Assembly: GCF_002872075.1 (NCBI RefSeq)
Contig: NZ_PGGU01000002.1
Span: forward strand, 1-64,000
DNA from: Microbacterium aurantiacum
Lineage (GTDB): Bacteria; Actinomycetota; Actinomycetes; Actinomycetales; Microbacteriaceae
Length of the DNA stretch: 64,000 nucleotides
Reading direction: 5' to 3'
The position numbers were made by a program, and so were the translations under genes. The notes under the pieces are model-generated. The model was not told where the DNA came from. It saw only the letters and a program-made list of their open reading frames with translations, and searched no databases. This document shows, piece by piece, positions 1-8,999 of the stretch. Within the stretch, counting starts at the first letter, position 1, and every line of letters starts with the position of its first letter.

Positions 1-1
1 C

Positions 2-934
2 TCCGCGACCCTCCGCGGGGCGGGGCCGCCGAGCGGCGCCCCCGCTCGGCGGGCTCCGCGGCTGCCTCGCCGCCGGGGCCACGGCTGGGTGGCTGTCGCG
101 TTCCTCGCCCCCGGGATGATCGGTTTCGTCGTCTTCATCCTCACCCCGCTGTTCGGATCGGCCTTCATCAGCCTCTTCGACTGGAAGCTGTTCGGCAGCC
201 CCGCCTTCATCGGCTTCGACAACTACGTCAAGCTCTTCCGCGACCCCACGTTCTACACGGTGCTCGGGAACACGGTCATCTTCGCGATCGTCTACACAGC
301 GCTCAACCTGTTCGTGGCGCTCGTGATCTCACTCTGGCTCAACACGCGCATGAAGGGCGCCGGCGCCTGGCGGGTCATCTTCTTCCTCCCCGTGATCACG
401 CCCATGGTCGCCAACGCCCTCGTCTGGCGTCTGCTGCTCTCGCAGGACGGTCTCGTCAACTCGACGCTCGCGACGGTCGGAATCGACGGACCGAACTGGC
501 TCTCCGACTCGGCATGGGCCCTGCCCTCGGTGATCGCCATGTCGGTCTGGCAGTCGTTCGGCTACAACGTCATCGTGTTGTCGGCCGGGCTCAGCGCGAT
601 CCCGAGGGAACTGCTGGAGGCGTCGCGGATCGACGGGACCAGCGCGTGGCAGCGCCTGCGGTACATCATCCTCCCGCTGCTCTCGCCGTCGCTCTTCTTC
701 TGCTCGACCATGACGATGATCGGCGCCTTCCAGGTCTTCGTGCAGCCTCTCTTCCTCACGCAGGGCGGGCCCGGCGAGAGCACCAACACGTTCGTGCTGT
801 ACCTGTACCGCAACGGTTTCGTCTTCGACCGGCTCGGCTACGCATCCGCGCTGGCGTGGATCCTGTTCCTCGTCGTGATGCTCATCACGGCACTGCAGTT
901 CGTCGGCCAGAGGAAGTGGGTGAACTATGAGTGA
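2..934 (+). CDS. Sugar ABC transporter permease, MalF/UgpA type (5' end cut by window)
   Basis: First of two inner-membrane subunits of a sugar importer. The reading frame is open to the window edge; a GTG at 89 would allow a 281-residue protein, but the codons before it encode a basic stretch typical of the cytoplasmic N-terminus of these permeases, so the true start probably lies outside. About six hydrophobic segments are visible. The EAA loop that docks the ATPase lies near residues 177-198 counted from the GTG (core EASRIDGTSAWQRL). It overlaps the next permease gene. The solute-binding gene is expected upstream. Codons 26-52 contain a GC-rich dyad (CCGCCGAGCG and CGCTCGGCGG). Family assignment is firm; substrate is unknown, but the downstream genes suggest a fucose- or galactose-containing sugar. 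Confidence 0.9.
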   Translation, partial: SATLRGAGPPSGAPARRAPRLPRRRGHGWVAVAFLAPGMIGFVVFILTPLFGSAFISLFDWKLFGSPAFIGFDNYVKLFRDPTFYTVLGNTVIFAIVYTALNLFVALVISLWLNTRMKGAGAWRVIFFLPVITPMVANALVWRLLLSQDGLVNSTLATVGIDGPNWLSDSAWALPSVIAMSVWQSFGYNVIVLSAGLSAIPRELLEASRIDGTSAWQRLRYIILPLLSPSLFFCSTMTMIGAFQVFVQPLFLTQGGPGESTNTFVLYLYRNGFVFDRLGYASALAWILFLVVMLITALQFVGQRKWVNYE

Positions 935-1790
935 CACCAGGACACTGCCCCGGCGTGCACACCAGAGGCGGGCATCCGTCAAGGAATGGCTCAACACCGC
1001 TGCGATCGCGATCGTCGCGCTGATCTTCGCGTTCCCCTTCATCTGGATGTTCCTCACGGCTCTCAAGCCCGAGGACGAGGTCTTCACCGCGACACCGCAG
1101 ATCTTCGGCTCGGAGATCCGCTGGGCGAACTTCGTCGAGGCCTGGACGGTCGTCCCCTTCGGGCGCTTCATCCTGAACGGGTTGTTCGTCGCGATCGGCG
1201 GCGCCGCGCTCTCGGTCGTCGTCGCCGTGATGTCGGCCTACGCCTTCTCGCGGCTGCGGTTCCGGTTCCGCGACAAGCTGTTCCTGCTGTTCGTGCTCAC
1301 GCTGGTGCTGCCGCAGGAGGTGCTGGTGGTGCCGCTCTTCATCATGGTCAACAGCTGGGGATGGAACGACAGCTACGGGGCGCTCATCATCCCGTTCGCC
1401 TTCACGGCGTTCGGGACGTTCCTCATGCGCCAGTTCTTCCTGACGATCCCGATCGAGTACGAGGAGGCCGCCCTGATCGACGGGGCCTCGCGGATCCGCA
1501 CGCTGTGGTCCGTGCTGCTGCCGCAGCTGGTCGCACCGCTGAGTGTGCTCGCGGTCTTCTCCTTCATCGGCTACTGGAACTCGTATCTCTGGCCGCTGAT
1601 CATCATCAACACGCAGGACATGGCCACCGTGCCCCTCGGGCTCGGAATGTTCACCGGCCAGTTCGGGACGCAATGGTCCCTGCTCATGGCGGGCTCGACG
1701 CTCGCCGTCATCCCCTCGTTGGTCCTCGTGCTGCTGCTGCAACGGCAGCTCATCAAAGGGGTCACCCTGGGCGGACTCGGAGGACGATGA
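927..1790 (+). CDS. Sugar ABC transporter permease, MalG/UgpE type
   Basis: Second membrane subunit of the same importer, 287 residues. A basic N-terminus is followed by about six transmembrane segments (first near residues 24-46). The EAA loop is at about 180-201 with core EEAALIDGASRIRTLW. The ATG start lies inside the end of the previous permease gene, so the pair is translationally coupled. It is in turn overlapped by the dehydratase gene. No ATPase gene lies with the pair, so a shared ATPase encoded elsewhere is expected, as for MsiK in other actinobacteria. Confidence 0.92.
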   Translation: MSDTRTLPRRAHQRRASVKEWLNTAAIAIVALIFAFPFIWMFLTALKPEDEVFTATPQIFGSEIRWANFVEAWTVVPFGRFILNGLFVAIGGAALSVVVAVMSAYAFSRLRFRFRDKLFLLFVLTLVLPQEVLVVPLFIMVNSWGWNDSYGALIIPFAFTAFGTFLMRQFFLTIPIEYEEAALIDGASRIRTLWSVLLPQLVAPLSVLAVFSFIGYWNSYLWPLIIINTQDMATVPLGLGMFTGQFGTQWSLLMAGSTLAVIPSLVLVLLLQRQLIKGVTLGGLGGR

Positions 1791-2950
1791 TGAACGCATC
1801 GCAGAACGCCGGCTCGAGCATCCTCGAAGCCACAGCCCGCGCCACGGCCGACATCACCGCGGGCAGCCGCATCGTGCATGTCGAGGCGCAGCTGTGCGAC
1901 CTGCCGGTCGAGACCGAGCGCACCGATGCCCTGCAGACCTTCGTCAAGCAGGAGACCATCTTCGTGCGGCTGCGCACTGCGGACGGCGCCGAGGGCGTCG
2001 GCTACAGCTACACGATCGGCACAGGCGGCGGGGCCGTGCTGAGTCTGCTCCGCGAGACACTGCTGCCGGCCCTTCTCGGTCTCGAGGTCGAGCGCCCGGA
2101 GGCGGTCTGGCTCGCGCTGTTCGGCGTCACCCGGGCGACAACGGTAGGACCGATCACGGCGCTTGCGCTCGCCGCCGTCGACACCGCCGTGTGGGACGCG
2201 AAGACCCGTAGGGCGGGCCTCCCGCTCTGGGTCGCCGCCGGCGGGGCATCCGCCTCGGTCCCGATGTATGACACCGAGGGCGGCTGGCTGCATTTCGGCA
2301 CGGACGAACTCGTCGCGCACGCGGTCGACGCACAGAATCGCGGCATGGGCGGGGTCAAGATCAAGGTGGGGATGCCGCGCGGCCATCAGGACCTCGAACG
2401 ACTGCGCGCCGTTCGCGAGGCCGTGGGCGCCGGCATGGACCTCATGGTCGACGCGAATCAGTCGTTCACGGTCTCGGAGGCAGTTCGTCGTGCGCGGCTG
2501 TTCGAGCAGGTCGACGTCTTCTGGTTCGAGGAGCCGCTTCCCGCGGAGGACATCGAGGGGCACCGCCAGCTCGCCCGTTCGACATCGGTTCCGATCGCCG
2601 TCGGCGAGAGCATGTACTCCCTCGGACACTTCCGCGAGCATCTGCAGCGCGGGGGCGCGTCGATCGTGCAACCGGACGTCGCGAGGGTGGGGGGCATCAC
2701 GCCCTGGCTGAAGATCGCGCACCTCGCCGAGGCGTTCAACGCCCCCGTCGCGCCGCACTTCCTCATGGAGCTGCACGTGTCACTCGTCTGCGCCGTCCCC
2801 AACGCGCTCTACCTCGAGCACATCCCGCAACTGCGCGCGGTGACGACAGGCGAGCTGCGCATCGCGGATGGACGGGGCTGGGCACCGTCGACCACCGGTC
2901 TCGGCATCGCCTGGGATGACGCGGCCCTCGGCCGGCTGATCGTCGGATGA
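1787..2950 (+). CDS. Enolase-superfamily acid-sugar dehydratase, mandelate racemase subgroup
   Basis: The 387-residue protein carries the full set of mandelate-racemase-subgroup residues: KxK at Lys191 and Lys193, magnesium ligands Asp222 (DAN), Glu248 (EEP) and Glu274 (GES), and the His324/Asp297 dyad. Enzymes of this subgroup abstract the proton next to a sugar-acid carboxylate and most often dehydrate it to a 2-keto-3-deoxy acid. Two ATGs (1787, 1790) overlap the stop of the permease gene and either could be used. It sits directly before an L-fucose-dehydrogenase-like gene, which fits dehydration of the resulting aldonate. It is shorter than typical L-fuconate dehydratases (about 430 residues), so galactonate, talarate or galactarate are equally possible substrates. 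No aldolase for the product is in the window. Confidence 0.85.
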   Translation: MMNASQNAGSSILEATARATADITAGSRIVHVEAQLCDLPVETERTDALQTFVKQETIFVRLRTADGAEGVGYSYTIGTGGGAVLSLLRETLLPALLGLEVERPEAVWLALFGVTRATTVGPITALALAAVDTAVWDAKTRRAGLPLWVAAGGASASVPMYDTEGGWLHFGTDELVAHAVDAQNRGMGGVKIKVGMPRGHQDLERLRAVREAVGAGMDLMVDANQSFTVSEAVRRARLFEQVDVFWFEEPLPAEDIEGHRQLARSTSVPIAVGESMYSLGHFREHLQRGGASIVQPDVARVGGITPWLKIAHLAEAFNAPVAPHFLMELHVSLVCAVPNALYLEHIPQLRAVTTGELRIADGRGWAPSTTGLGIAWDDAALGRLIVG

Positions 2951-3978
2951 GCCGGCCGGCACCGGTGCGCATCGGCCGCGGCGGCCTGACCGCTCCTCCC
3001 ATCGGATACGGGGCCGCGTCGCTCGGCAACCTGTACCAGGCGCTGTCCGACGACGCATGGCCGGAGATCGTTCCTGCCGCCTGGGCCGGCGGGGTCCGCT
3101 ACTTCGACGTCGCACCGCACTACGGCCTGGGCTTGGCGGAACGCCGTCTGGGCGAGAGCCTGCGCACTCTGCCTCGGGCAGAGTATGTGCTCTCCACCAA
3201 GGTCGGACGGCTGCTCGTGCCGCAAGACGCCTCCGGCCGTACAGACATCGAGAACCTCTTCGACGTGCCCGCCGCGCATCGGCGCGTGCGCGACTACTCC
3301 CGCGACGGGGTGATGAGGTCGATCGAAGACTCGCTCGACCGGCTCGGCCTGGACCGCATCGACCTGGTGCTGGTGCACGACCCCGACCACCATGAGCGCG
3401 AGGCACTGGACGGCGCCTTCCCCGCCCTGAGCGAGCTGCGATACCAGGGCGTCATCACATCGTTCGGGGCGGGGATGAATCAGAGCGCGATGCTCTCGCG
3501 CTTCATCACTGAGACCGACTCCGACGTCATGATGGTCGCGGGGCGCTGGACGCTGCTCGATCGGTCCGCCGCCGACGACCTGCTCCCGCTCGCCCTCGAA
3601 CGCGAGGTGTCGGTGATCGCGGCGGCGATCTTCAACTCGGGCATCCTTGCGACCGATACGCCGAGCGCGGGCGACACGTTCGACTACGGCCCCGCGGGCC
3701 GCGCCGTCGTCGAGCGGGCGAGCGCGATCGCCGCAGTCGCCCGGCGCCACGGCAGCTCGTTGCCGGAACTCGCCGTGCAGTTCCCGCTCACCCACCCCGC
3801 TGTGGCCGCGGTCGTGATGGGAGGGGCGAGCGCGGAGCAGCTGGCCCGCAACAGCGCCCTCATGAGCCGGCCGGTCGCACCGGCGCTCTGGGGCGAGCTG
3901 CGCGACCGCGGGTTGATCGGCGCTTCGCCGATCAACATGCGCCGAGCCGGTGTGCGTGGCGGGCAGCCCGTACGATGA
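2947..3978 (+). CDS. Aldo/keto reductase, L-fucose / D-threo-aldose dehydrogenase-like
   Basis: A 343-residue NAD(P)-dependent oxidoreductase with the AKR catalytic tetrad visible as Asp54 (FDVAPHYG), Tyr59, Lys85 (STKVG) and His144 (LVHDP). The N-terminal YGAASLGNLY pattern and overall length resemble D-threo-aldose 1-dehydrogenases, which oxidise L-fucose, L-galactose and D-arabinose to lactones. Its start overlaps the dehydratase stop (ATGA). With the dehydratase this would form the first steps of a non-phosphorylating aldose pathway, and alpha-L-fucosidases occur twice in the window. Substrate assignment is by resemblance and context only; a pyridoxal dehydrogenase relative is an alternative. 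Confidence 0.82.
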   Translation: MSRPAPVRIGRGGLTAPPIGYGAASLGNLYQALSDDAWPEIVPAAWAGGVRYFDVAPHYGLGLAERRLGESLRTLPRAEYVLSTKVGRLLVPQDASGRTDIENLFDVPAAHRRVRDYSRDGVMRSIEDSLDRLGLDRIDLVLVHDPDHHEREALDGAFPALSELRYQGVITSFGAGMNQSAMLSRFITETDSDVMMVAGRWTLLDRSAADDLLPLALEREVSVIAAAIFNSGILATDTPSAGDTFDYGPAGRAVVERASAIAAVARRHGSSLPELAVQFPLTHPAVAAVVMGGASAEQLARNSALMSRPVAPALWGELRDRGLIGASPINMRRAGVRGGQPVR

Positions 3979-3983
3979 GACCC

Positions 3984-4703
3984 ATGTTCAGCGACGATGC
4001 GGCCCCCGGCCCCCGGACGCTGCCGGCGCGGCGGGCCCTCGTCGACGATGTGTACGACGCCGTCCTCGGGCTCCTCATGGACCGGGTGATCGAGCCGGGC
4101 GCACGCGTGAACATCGACGCGGTCGCGCGCGATCTCGACGTTTCGCCCACGCCCGTGCGCGAGGCGCTCACCCGCCTGGAATCCGAAGGGCTGGTCGCGA
4201 AGCGGGCGCTCAAGGGATACGTGGCGGCTCCGCTGCTCGATGCCGCTGGCCTGCGCGACCTGTACGACATGCGCGAACTCCTCGAACCCGAGGCGGCGCG
4301 CCGGGCATCGGCGAACCTCGACGAGGCCACCGCCGCTGAGCTCGCCGATTCGGTGGGGCGCATGCGCACGGCATCCTCCCCCGGCGACGACGAGCACTTC
4401 CAGGACTACCGGCGGTTCATCGAGGAAGATCTCCGGTTCCACCACCTGATCGCCGACCGCGCACTCAGCCCCCTTCTCGCCGAGGCGATCATTCGCCTGC
4501 GCTCGCACATGCACCTGTACCGGCTGAACTTCCGGCACGACTTCGAGGACGACACGGTGAGCGAGCACGAGCTGATCCTCGATGCCCTCAGCCGTCGGGA
4601 CCCGGATGCCGCTGCGGCGGCCATGCGCACGCACATCGAGAACTCGTATCGGCGCCTCGGTCCGATACTCGCTCCTCAGCCCGAGGATCCGGTCGACGGC
4701 TGA
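3984..4703 (+). CDS. GntR-family transcriptional regulator, FCD subfamily
   Basis: 239 residues with an N-terminal winged helix (SPTPVREALTRLESEGLV is the classic recognition-helix region) and a C-terminal all-helical FCD ligand domain. Candidate metal or ligand histidines are in FHHLIADRA, EHELILDAL and MRTHIENS. I chose ATG 3984 because TACGAT at 3971-3976 is a good -10 box placed 7 bases before it, the spacing of a leaderless transcript; an ATG at 3975 would overlap the upstream stop. It probably senses a sugar acid or its breakdown product and represses the dehydratase operon or the alpha-galactosidase gene that starts 46 bases downstream. Confidence 0.88.
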   Translation: MFSDDAAPGPRTLPARRALVDDVYDAVLGLLMDRVIEPGARVNIDAVARDLDVSPTPVREALTRLESEGLVAKRALKGYVAAPLLDAAGLRDLYDMRELLEPEAARRASANLDEATAAELADSVGRMRTASSPGDDEHFQDYRRFIEEDLRFHHLIADRALSPLLAEAIIRLRSHMHLYRLNFRHDFEDDTVSEHELILDALSRRDPDAAAAAMRTHIENSYRRLGPILAPQPEDPVDG

Positions 4704-4713
4704 CGCCTCCGGG

Positions 4714-4762
4714 TTGCGGTGCGTCCGCGTAACCCGGATGATTACTTCATGACGTCAAGTAA
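4714..4762 (+). promoter_or_regulatory. Promoter and dyad operator of the GH36 alpha-galactosidase gene
   Basis: TTGCGG (4714-4719), 17 bases, then GATGAT (4737-4742). The start codon is 6 bases after the -10, with no ribosome-binding site, so the transcript is predicted to be leaderless. A dyad TTACTT-N9-AAGTAA (4742-4762) covers the -10 edge, the transcription start and the first codons. Related dyads lie at 6960-6977 and 15437-15457. Confidence 0.6.
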
Positions 4763-6917
4763 CAGTGTCCCCCGCGTCGACCCGCTCAGGACGCCCCTGC
4801 TCGCCCACCTCCGTCGTGGCGGTGTGAGCGTCCTGTTCGCAGCCGACGGGTTCGGGGTTCCGGCGATCGTGCACTGGGGCCGCGCCCTGTTCGACGTCGA
4901 TGCGGCAGGAATGGTCGCCACATCGGCTCCGGCCGTGATGAACAGCTCGATCGACATCCCGCGGTCGTTCTCGATCGCGGCCGGTCGTGCACATGGCTGG
5001 TCCGGAACCCCGGCCATCGAGGCCGACGCCGCGGATGCCGTCATCGACGGCTTCACGCTGATCGCCTCCGACGCCGACGAGTCGGAGGCTCGCTTCACGC
5101 TGCGCGACGCAGCATCGCTCTCCGAGGCCGTGTTCTCCTACCGGTTGGACGACGCCGGCATCCTCCATGCCGCGATCGAGATCCGCAACGCCGGCGCCGA
5201 GCATCCGATCGACATCCGCGCCGCCCGCATCGTCCTTCCGCTACCGGCCCGCGCCGAGGAGGTTCTCGACTTCACCGGGCGATGGACGAACGAGCGCCTT
5301 CCGCAGCGTTCGACGATCCACGACGGGACCTGGCTGCGGTCCTCCCGACGCGGCCGGCCGGGCCATGACGCGGCCATGCTCACCATGGCGGGAACCACGG
5401 GCTTCCGCTTTCGCTCCGGCGAGATCTGGGCGACGCACCTCGCGTGGAGCGGCAACCAGGAGACCATCCTTGAGCGACTGCCGGAGGGTGCCGCCGTGCA
5501 CCGGTCGGTGCTCGGCGGCGGCGAGCTCGTCGAGGCGGGCGAAGTGCGCCTGCAGCCCGGAGAGACGTATCGCTCCCCCGATGCCCTGTTCGCCTGGAGT
5601 GACGAAGGGATCGACGGCGTGACAGCGCGGCTGCATGCATCCATCCGCTCGCGGCCAGGTCACCCCCGCTCGCCTCGTCCGCTGCTTCTCAACACGTGGG
5701 AGGCGGTGTACTTCGACCACGATCTCGCGACGCTGTCGGCTCTGGCCGAGTCCGCCGCCGAGCTGGGCATCGAGCGCTTCGTCCTGGACGACGGCTGGTT
5801 CCGCGCACGCCGCGACGACCATGCCGGCCTCGGCGACTGGTTCGTCGACGTCGACGTCTGGCCCGGCGGGCTCCGCCCCCTGTCGGACGCCGTGCACGGC
5901 CTGGGCATGCAGTTCGGCCTGTGGTTCGAACCGGAGATGGTGAATCCGGATTCAGACCTGGCCCGGGCGCACCCGGACTGGCTTCTGGGCGAGTCGCGGA
6001 TATTGGAGTCGCGGCATCAGTTCGTGCTGGACTTCTCGCGCGAGGAGGTCGCCGCGTACGTCCTGGAACGTCTGGACTCCGTGATCACCGAGGCCGCCGT
6101 CGACTTCGTCAAATGGGACCACAACCGCGACCTGCACGCGGCGCTGGGCACGCGAGGCGACCGGCGCGTGCGTGCACATACGCAGGGGGTGTACCGCGTG
6201 CTCGACGAGCTCCGCCGCCGCCATCCGCTGCTGGAGATCGAGTCGTGTGCGAGCGGGGGCGGCCGCGTCGATCTCGGCATCCTCGCGCGCACCGACCGAG
6301 TGTGGGCCTCGGACTGCAACGATCCCGTCGAGCGGCAGAGCATTCAGCGGTGGACGCAGACCCTGCTGCCTCCCGAGCTGATCGGCTCCCACATCGGCGC
6401 AAGCGATTCGCACACCACGCACCGCCGCGCCTCGTTCTCGTTCCGTGCGATCACCGCACTCTTCGGGCATGCCGGCGTCGAGTGGGACATCGATGCCGCG
6501 ACGACCGATGAGCGCCGCGGCATCGCCGCGTGGGCAGCGCTGTACAAAGAGGTGCGCGGCTTGATCCACTCGGGCGTCACGGTTCGCGGCGACGCCGTCG
6601 ACGACGGCGCGCTGCTGCACGGCGTCGTCTCCCCGGATCGCCGTGAAGCACTGTTCGCCTGGGTCCGTACCGAGACGAGTGGCGTCGCTCACACCCCGCG
6701 CGTCCCGATCCCCGGACTCGACCTTCGCACGATGTACCGCGTGACGGTGCGCGAGGATGTCGGCGTCGCGAGCCGCCACCAGGTCGAGGATCCGGCGTGG
6801 CTCCAGTCCGCAGAGCCTCTGATCTGCACGGGTGCGGTCCTGGCGCAGGGACTGCCGTTGCCGGCGCTCAACCCCAGCCAGGCGATGCTGCTGCACCTGC
6901 AGGCCGTCGAAGCCTGA
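4749..6917 (+). CDS. Alpha-galactosidase, GH36
   Basis: A 722-residue cytoplasmic-type enzyme (no signal peptide) that removes terminal alpha-galactosyl units from imported oligosaccharides. An N-terminal beta-sandwich precedes the barrel. GH36 signatures are present: FVLDDGWF, LWFEPEMVNPDSDL, the nucleophile aspartate in VDFVKWDHNRD and the acid/base aspartate in WASDCNDPVERQSIQRW. Length matches bacterial GH36 enzymes of about 700-730 residues. A GTG at 4719 is in frame but lies inside the promoter; the ATG at 4749 fits a leaderless start. It lies between the GntR gene and the LplBC-type importer, which has its own promoter with a similar operator. Confidence 0.93.
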   Translation: MTSSNSVPRVDPLRTPLLAHLRRGGVSVLFAADGFGVPAIVHWGRALFDVDAAGMVATSAPAVMNSSIDIPRSFSIAAGRAHGWSGTPAIEADAADAVIDGFTLIASDADESEARFTLRDAASLSEAVFSYRLDDAGILHAAIEIRNAGAEHPIDIRAARIVLPLPARAEEVLDFTGRWTNERLPQRSTIHDGTWLRSSRRGRPGHDAAMLTMAGTTGFRFRSGEIWATHLAWSGNQETILERLPEGAAVHRSVLGGGELVEAGEVRLQPGETYRSPDALFAWSDEGIDGVTARLHASIRSRPGHPRSPRPLLLNTWEAVYFDHDLATLSALAESAAELGIERFVLDDGWFRARRDDHAGLGDWFVDVDVWPGGLRPLSDAVHGLGMQFGLWFEPEMVNPDSDLARAHPDWLLGESRILESRHQFVLDFSREEVAAYVLERLDSVITEAAVDFVKWDHNRDLHAALGTRGDRRVRAHTQGVYRVLDELRRRHPLLEIESCASGGGRVDLGILARTDRVWASDCNDPVERQSIQRWTQTLLPPELIGSHIGASDSHTTHRRASFSFRAITALFGHAGVEWDIDAATTDERRGIAAWAALYKEVRGLIHSGVTVRGDAVDDGALLHGVVSPDRREALFAWVRTETSGVAHTPRVPIPGLDLRTMYRVTVREDVGVASRHQVEDPAWLQSAEPLICTGAVLAQGLPLPALNPSQAMLLHLQAVEA

Positions 6918-6933
6918 CACGTGCTCCGATGGG

Positions 6934-6977
6934 TTGCGCTCCGCCCGCGCGAGAGTTATATTACGGTGTAAAGTAAT
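6934..6977 (+). promoter_or_regulatory. Promoter and dyad operator of the LplBC-type importer operon
   Basis: TTGCGC (6934-6939), 17 bases, TATATT (6957-6962) is a strong actinobacterial promoter. ATTAC-N8-GTAAT (6960-6977) overlaps the -10 and start site, well placed for repression. The half site TTACTTTAC (minus strand) is shared with the operators at 4742 and 15437 apart from one base. A ribosome-binding site (TGGAGAAGG) follows before the ATG. Confidence 0.65.
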
Positions 6978-6997
6978 CCCACCTGGAGAAGGCAGAC

Positions 6998-7972
6998 ATG
7001 ACGCTCAGTGTCGAGCATGACATCCCCGCCGCGACGGCGAATGCGCCGTCGGATGCTCCCCGGCGAAGCTCCCGTCTCGTCCGGAGCCTGCGCCGCTACT
7101 GGCAGCTCTACCTGCTGCTGCTCCTGCCGATCATCTGGTTCCTCGTATTCCGCTACATCCCGATGGCGAACGCGGTGATCGCGTTCAAGAACTACAACCC
7201 GATCGACGGAGTGTGGGGCAGCCCCTGGGTCGGCTTCGACAACTTCGCCAACCTCTTCCGCAACCCGGTCTTCCCGCGCCTGGTCGGCAACACCTTCCTG
7301 CTCGCCGCCTACACTCTGATCGCGAGCTTTCCCCTGCCGATCATCCTCGCGCTGGCCCTCAACGAGGTGCGTCTGCGCTTCTTCACGCGCACGGTGCAGC
7401 TCGTCACCTACGCGCCGTACTTCATCTCCACTGTCGTGGTGGTGTCGATGACGATCCTGCTGTTGTCACCGAGAGTCGGACTCCTCGGCCGCACCCTGAG
7501 CTTCTTCGGCGCGGGGCAGGTGGATCTCCTGGCCGATGCCGACTTCTTCCGGCACATCTATGTCGCGACCGACATCTGGACCACCACCGGCTACTCGGCG
7601 GTCATCTATCTCGCCGCCCTCGCCTCGGTCGACACGTCGCTCTACGAGGCGGCCAAGATCGACGGAGCGAGCCGCCTGCAGAAGATCTGGAACGTCGACA
7701 TCCCCGCGCTGCTGCCGACCGCGACGATCATCCTGATCCTCGGCGTCGGCAACATCATGGCGATCGGGTTCGAGAAGGCGTTCCTCCTGCAGAACGCCCT
7801 GAACCTGTCCACCTCCGAGATCATCCCGACGTACGTCTACAAGACCGGCATCCTGAATGCGAACTTCAGTCTGGGAGCGACCATCGGGCTCTTCAACGCC
7901 GTCATCAGCCTCGTGCTCCTACTCGTGGTCAACGGCGTGTCCAAGCGAGTGACGGGGAACGGACTGTGGTGA
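6998..7972 (+). CDS. Oligosaccharide ABC transporter permease, LplB type
   Basis: 324 residues. A basic, disordered N-terminus (1-33) precedes six predicted transmembrane segments; the motif FRYIPMANAVIAFKNYNP (51-68) is diagnostic for the LplB/YtcP-type group that imports oligosaccharides and polysaccharide fragments. The EAA loop is at 217-238 (YEAAKIDGASRLQKIW). It is the first gene of a three-gene operon with an LplC-type permease and an unusually long binding protein, and no ATPase. Position between GH36 and GH95/GH27 genes suggests alpha-galactoside or fucosylated oligosaccharide import. Confidence 0.92.
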   Translation: MTLSVEHDIPAATANAPSDAPRRSSRLVRSLRRYWQLYLLLLLPIIWFLVFRYIPMANAVIAFKNYNPIDGVWGSPWVGFDNFANLFRNPVFPRLVGNTFLLAAYTLIASFPLPIILALALNEVRLRFFTRTVQLVTYAPYFISTVVVVSMTILLLSPRVGLLGRTLSFFGAGQVDLLADADFFRHIYVATDIWTTTGYSAVIYLAALASVDTSLYEAAKIDGASRLQKIWNVDIPALLPTATIILILGVGNIMAIGFEKAFLLQNALNLSTSEIIPTYVYKTGILNANFSLGATIGLFNAVISLVLLLVVNGVSKRVTGNGLW

Positions 7973-8946
7973 CCACGATCAACACCGAGGCACTCCTCAC
8001 CGAGGAGATCGTCGTCGCGAAGAACAAGAAGGAGCGGCGCCGGCGCGACCCGCTCGCGCGCGGCGTGAAGGTCAAGGAGACCAGGGCCGACCGCGTCTTC
8101 ATCGTCGCGGCGTACATCCTCCTCTCGGTCTTCCTACTTGTCGTGCTGCTGCCGCTGCTCAACATCGTCGCCAGCTCCCTGTCCAGCCCGCAGGCCGTCT
8201 CATCGGGCCGCGTGCTGTTCTGGCCCGTCGACCTCACGTTCCGCGGCTACGAGGAGGCGCTCGGCAACCCGGCCATCCTCCGCGGATTCGGCAACTCCAT
8301 CTTCTACACCGTCGCAGGAACCGCCATCAGCGTCATCGGCACGGTCGCGATCGCCTACCCGCTGTCGCGCACGCAGCTGTTCGGACGCAAGATCATCACC
8401 GGCGGCGTCGTCTTCACCATGCTGTTCAGCGGCGGAGTCATCCCGATGTACCTCGTCGTCCAATCCCTGGGCCTCCTCGACACACGGTGGTCGATGCTGC
8501 TGCCGAACGCCATCGGCGTCTGGCAGGTCATCATCGCGATCGTCTACTTCCGCTCGGCGGTGCCCGACGAGGTCTACGAGGCCGCTCAACTCGACGGCGC
8601 GAGCGAACTGCGCATCCTCTGGACCGTCGTGCTGCCGCTCGCGAAGCCGCTGATCGCCGTCGTCGCCCTGATGTACGCGATCATGCAGTGGAACTCCTAC
8701 TTCGATGCCCTTCTCTATCTTCGAGACGCCGACCTGCAGCCGCTGCAGCTCGTGCTGCGCGGCCTGCTCATCCTGAACGACTCCGGCGGCGGCGGCGACG
8801 TCGCCGAGCAGCTGCGACGGCGCGAACTGGCTGATCTGCTCCGCTACTCGACGGTCGTGATCGCGACCATCCCGATGCTCGTGGCGTACCCGTTCGTCGC
8901 GAAGTACTTCAACAAGGGAATCATGGTCGGCGCCGTCAAGGGCTGA
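7969..8946 (+). CDS. Oligosaccharide ABC transporter permease, LplC type
   Basis: 325 residues from a GTG start that overlaps the previous stop by four bases. A highly charged N-terminus (KNKKERRRR, 19-26) leads into six transmembrane segments. The EAA loop is at 203-224 (YEAAQLDGASELRILW). SGGVIPMYLVVQSLGLLDT (154-172) is typical of LplC/YtcP permeases. Partner of the LplB-type subunit encoded immediately upstream. Confidence 0.92.
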   Translation: MTTINTEALLTEEIVVAKNKKERRRRDPLARGVKVKETRADRVFIVAAYILLSVFLLVVLLPLLNIVASSLSSPQAVSSGRVLFWPVDLTFRGYEEALGNPAILRGFGNSIFYTVAGTAISVIGTVAIAYPLSRTQLFGRKIITGGVVFTMLFSGGVIPMYLVVQSLGLLDTRWSMLLPNAIGVWQVIIAIVYFRSAVPDEVYEAAQLDGASELRILWTVVLPLAKPLIAVVALMYAIMQWNSYFDALLYLRDADLQPLQLVLRGLLILNDSGGGGDVAEQLRRRELADLLRYSTVVIATIPMLVAYPFVAKYFNKGIMVGAVKG

Positions 8947-8999
8947 CCCCGCACAGACCCACCACATCACCCTTTAACCGGGCAAAGGAGATTCCGGCA

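Noticed and set aside
986..1786. Long N-terminal extension of the dehydratase
   Set aside because: It is an arginine-rich shadow of the upstream permease gene; the enolase-family domain starts only after 1787.
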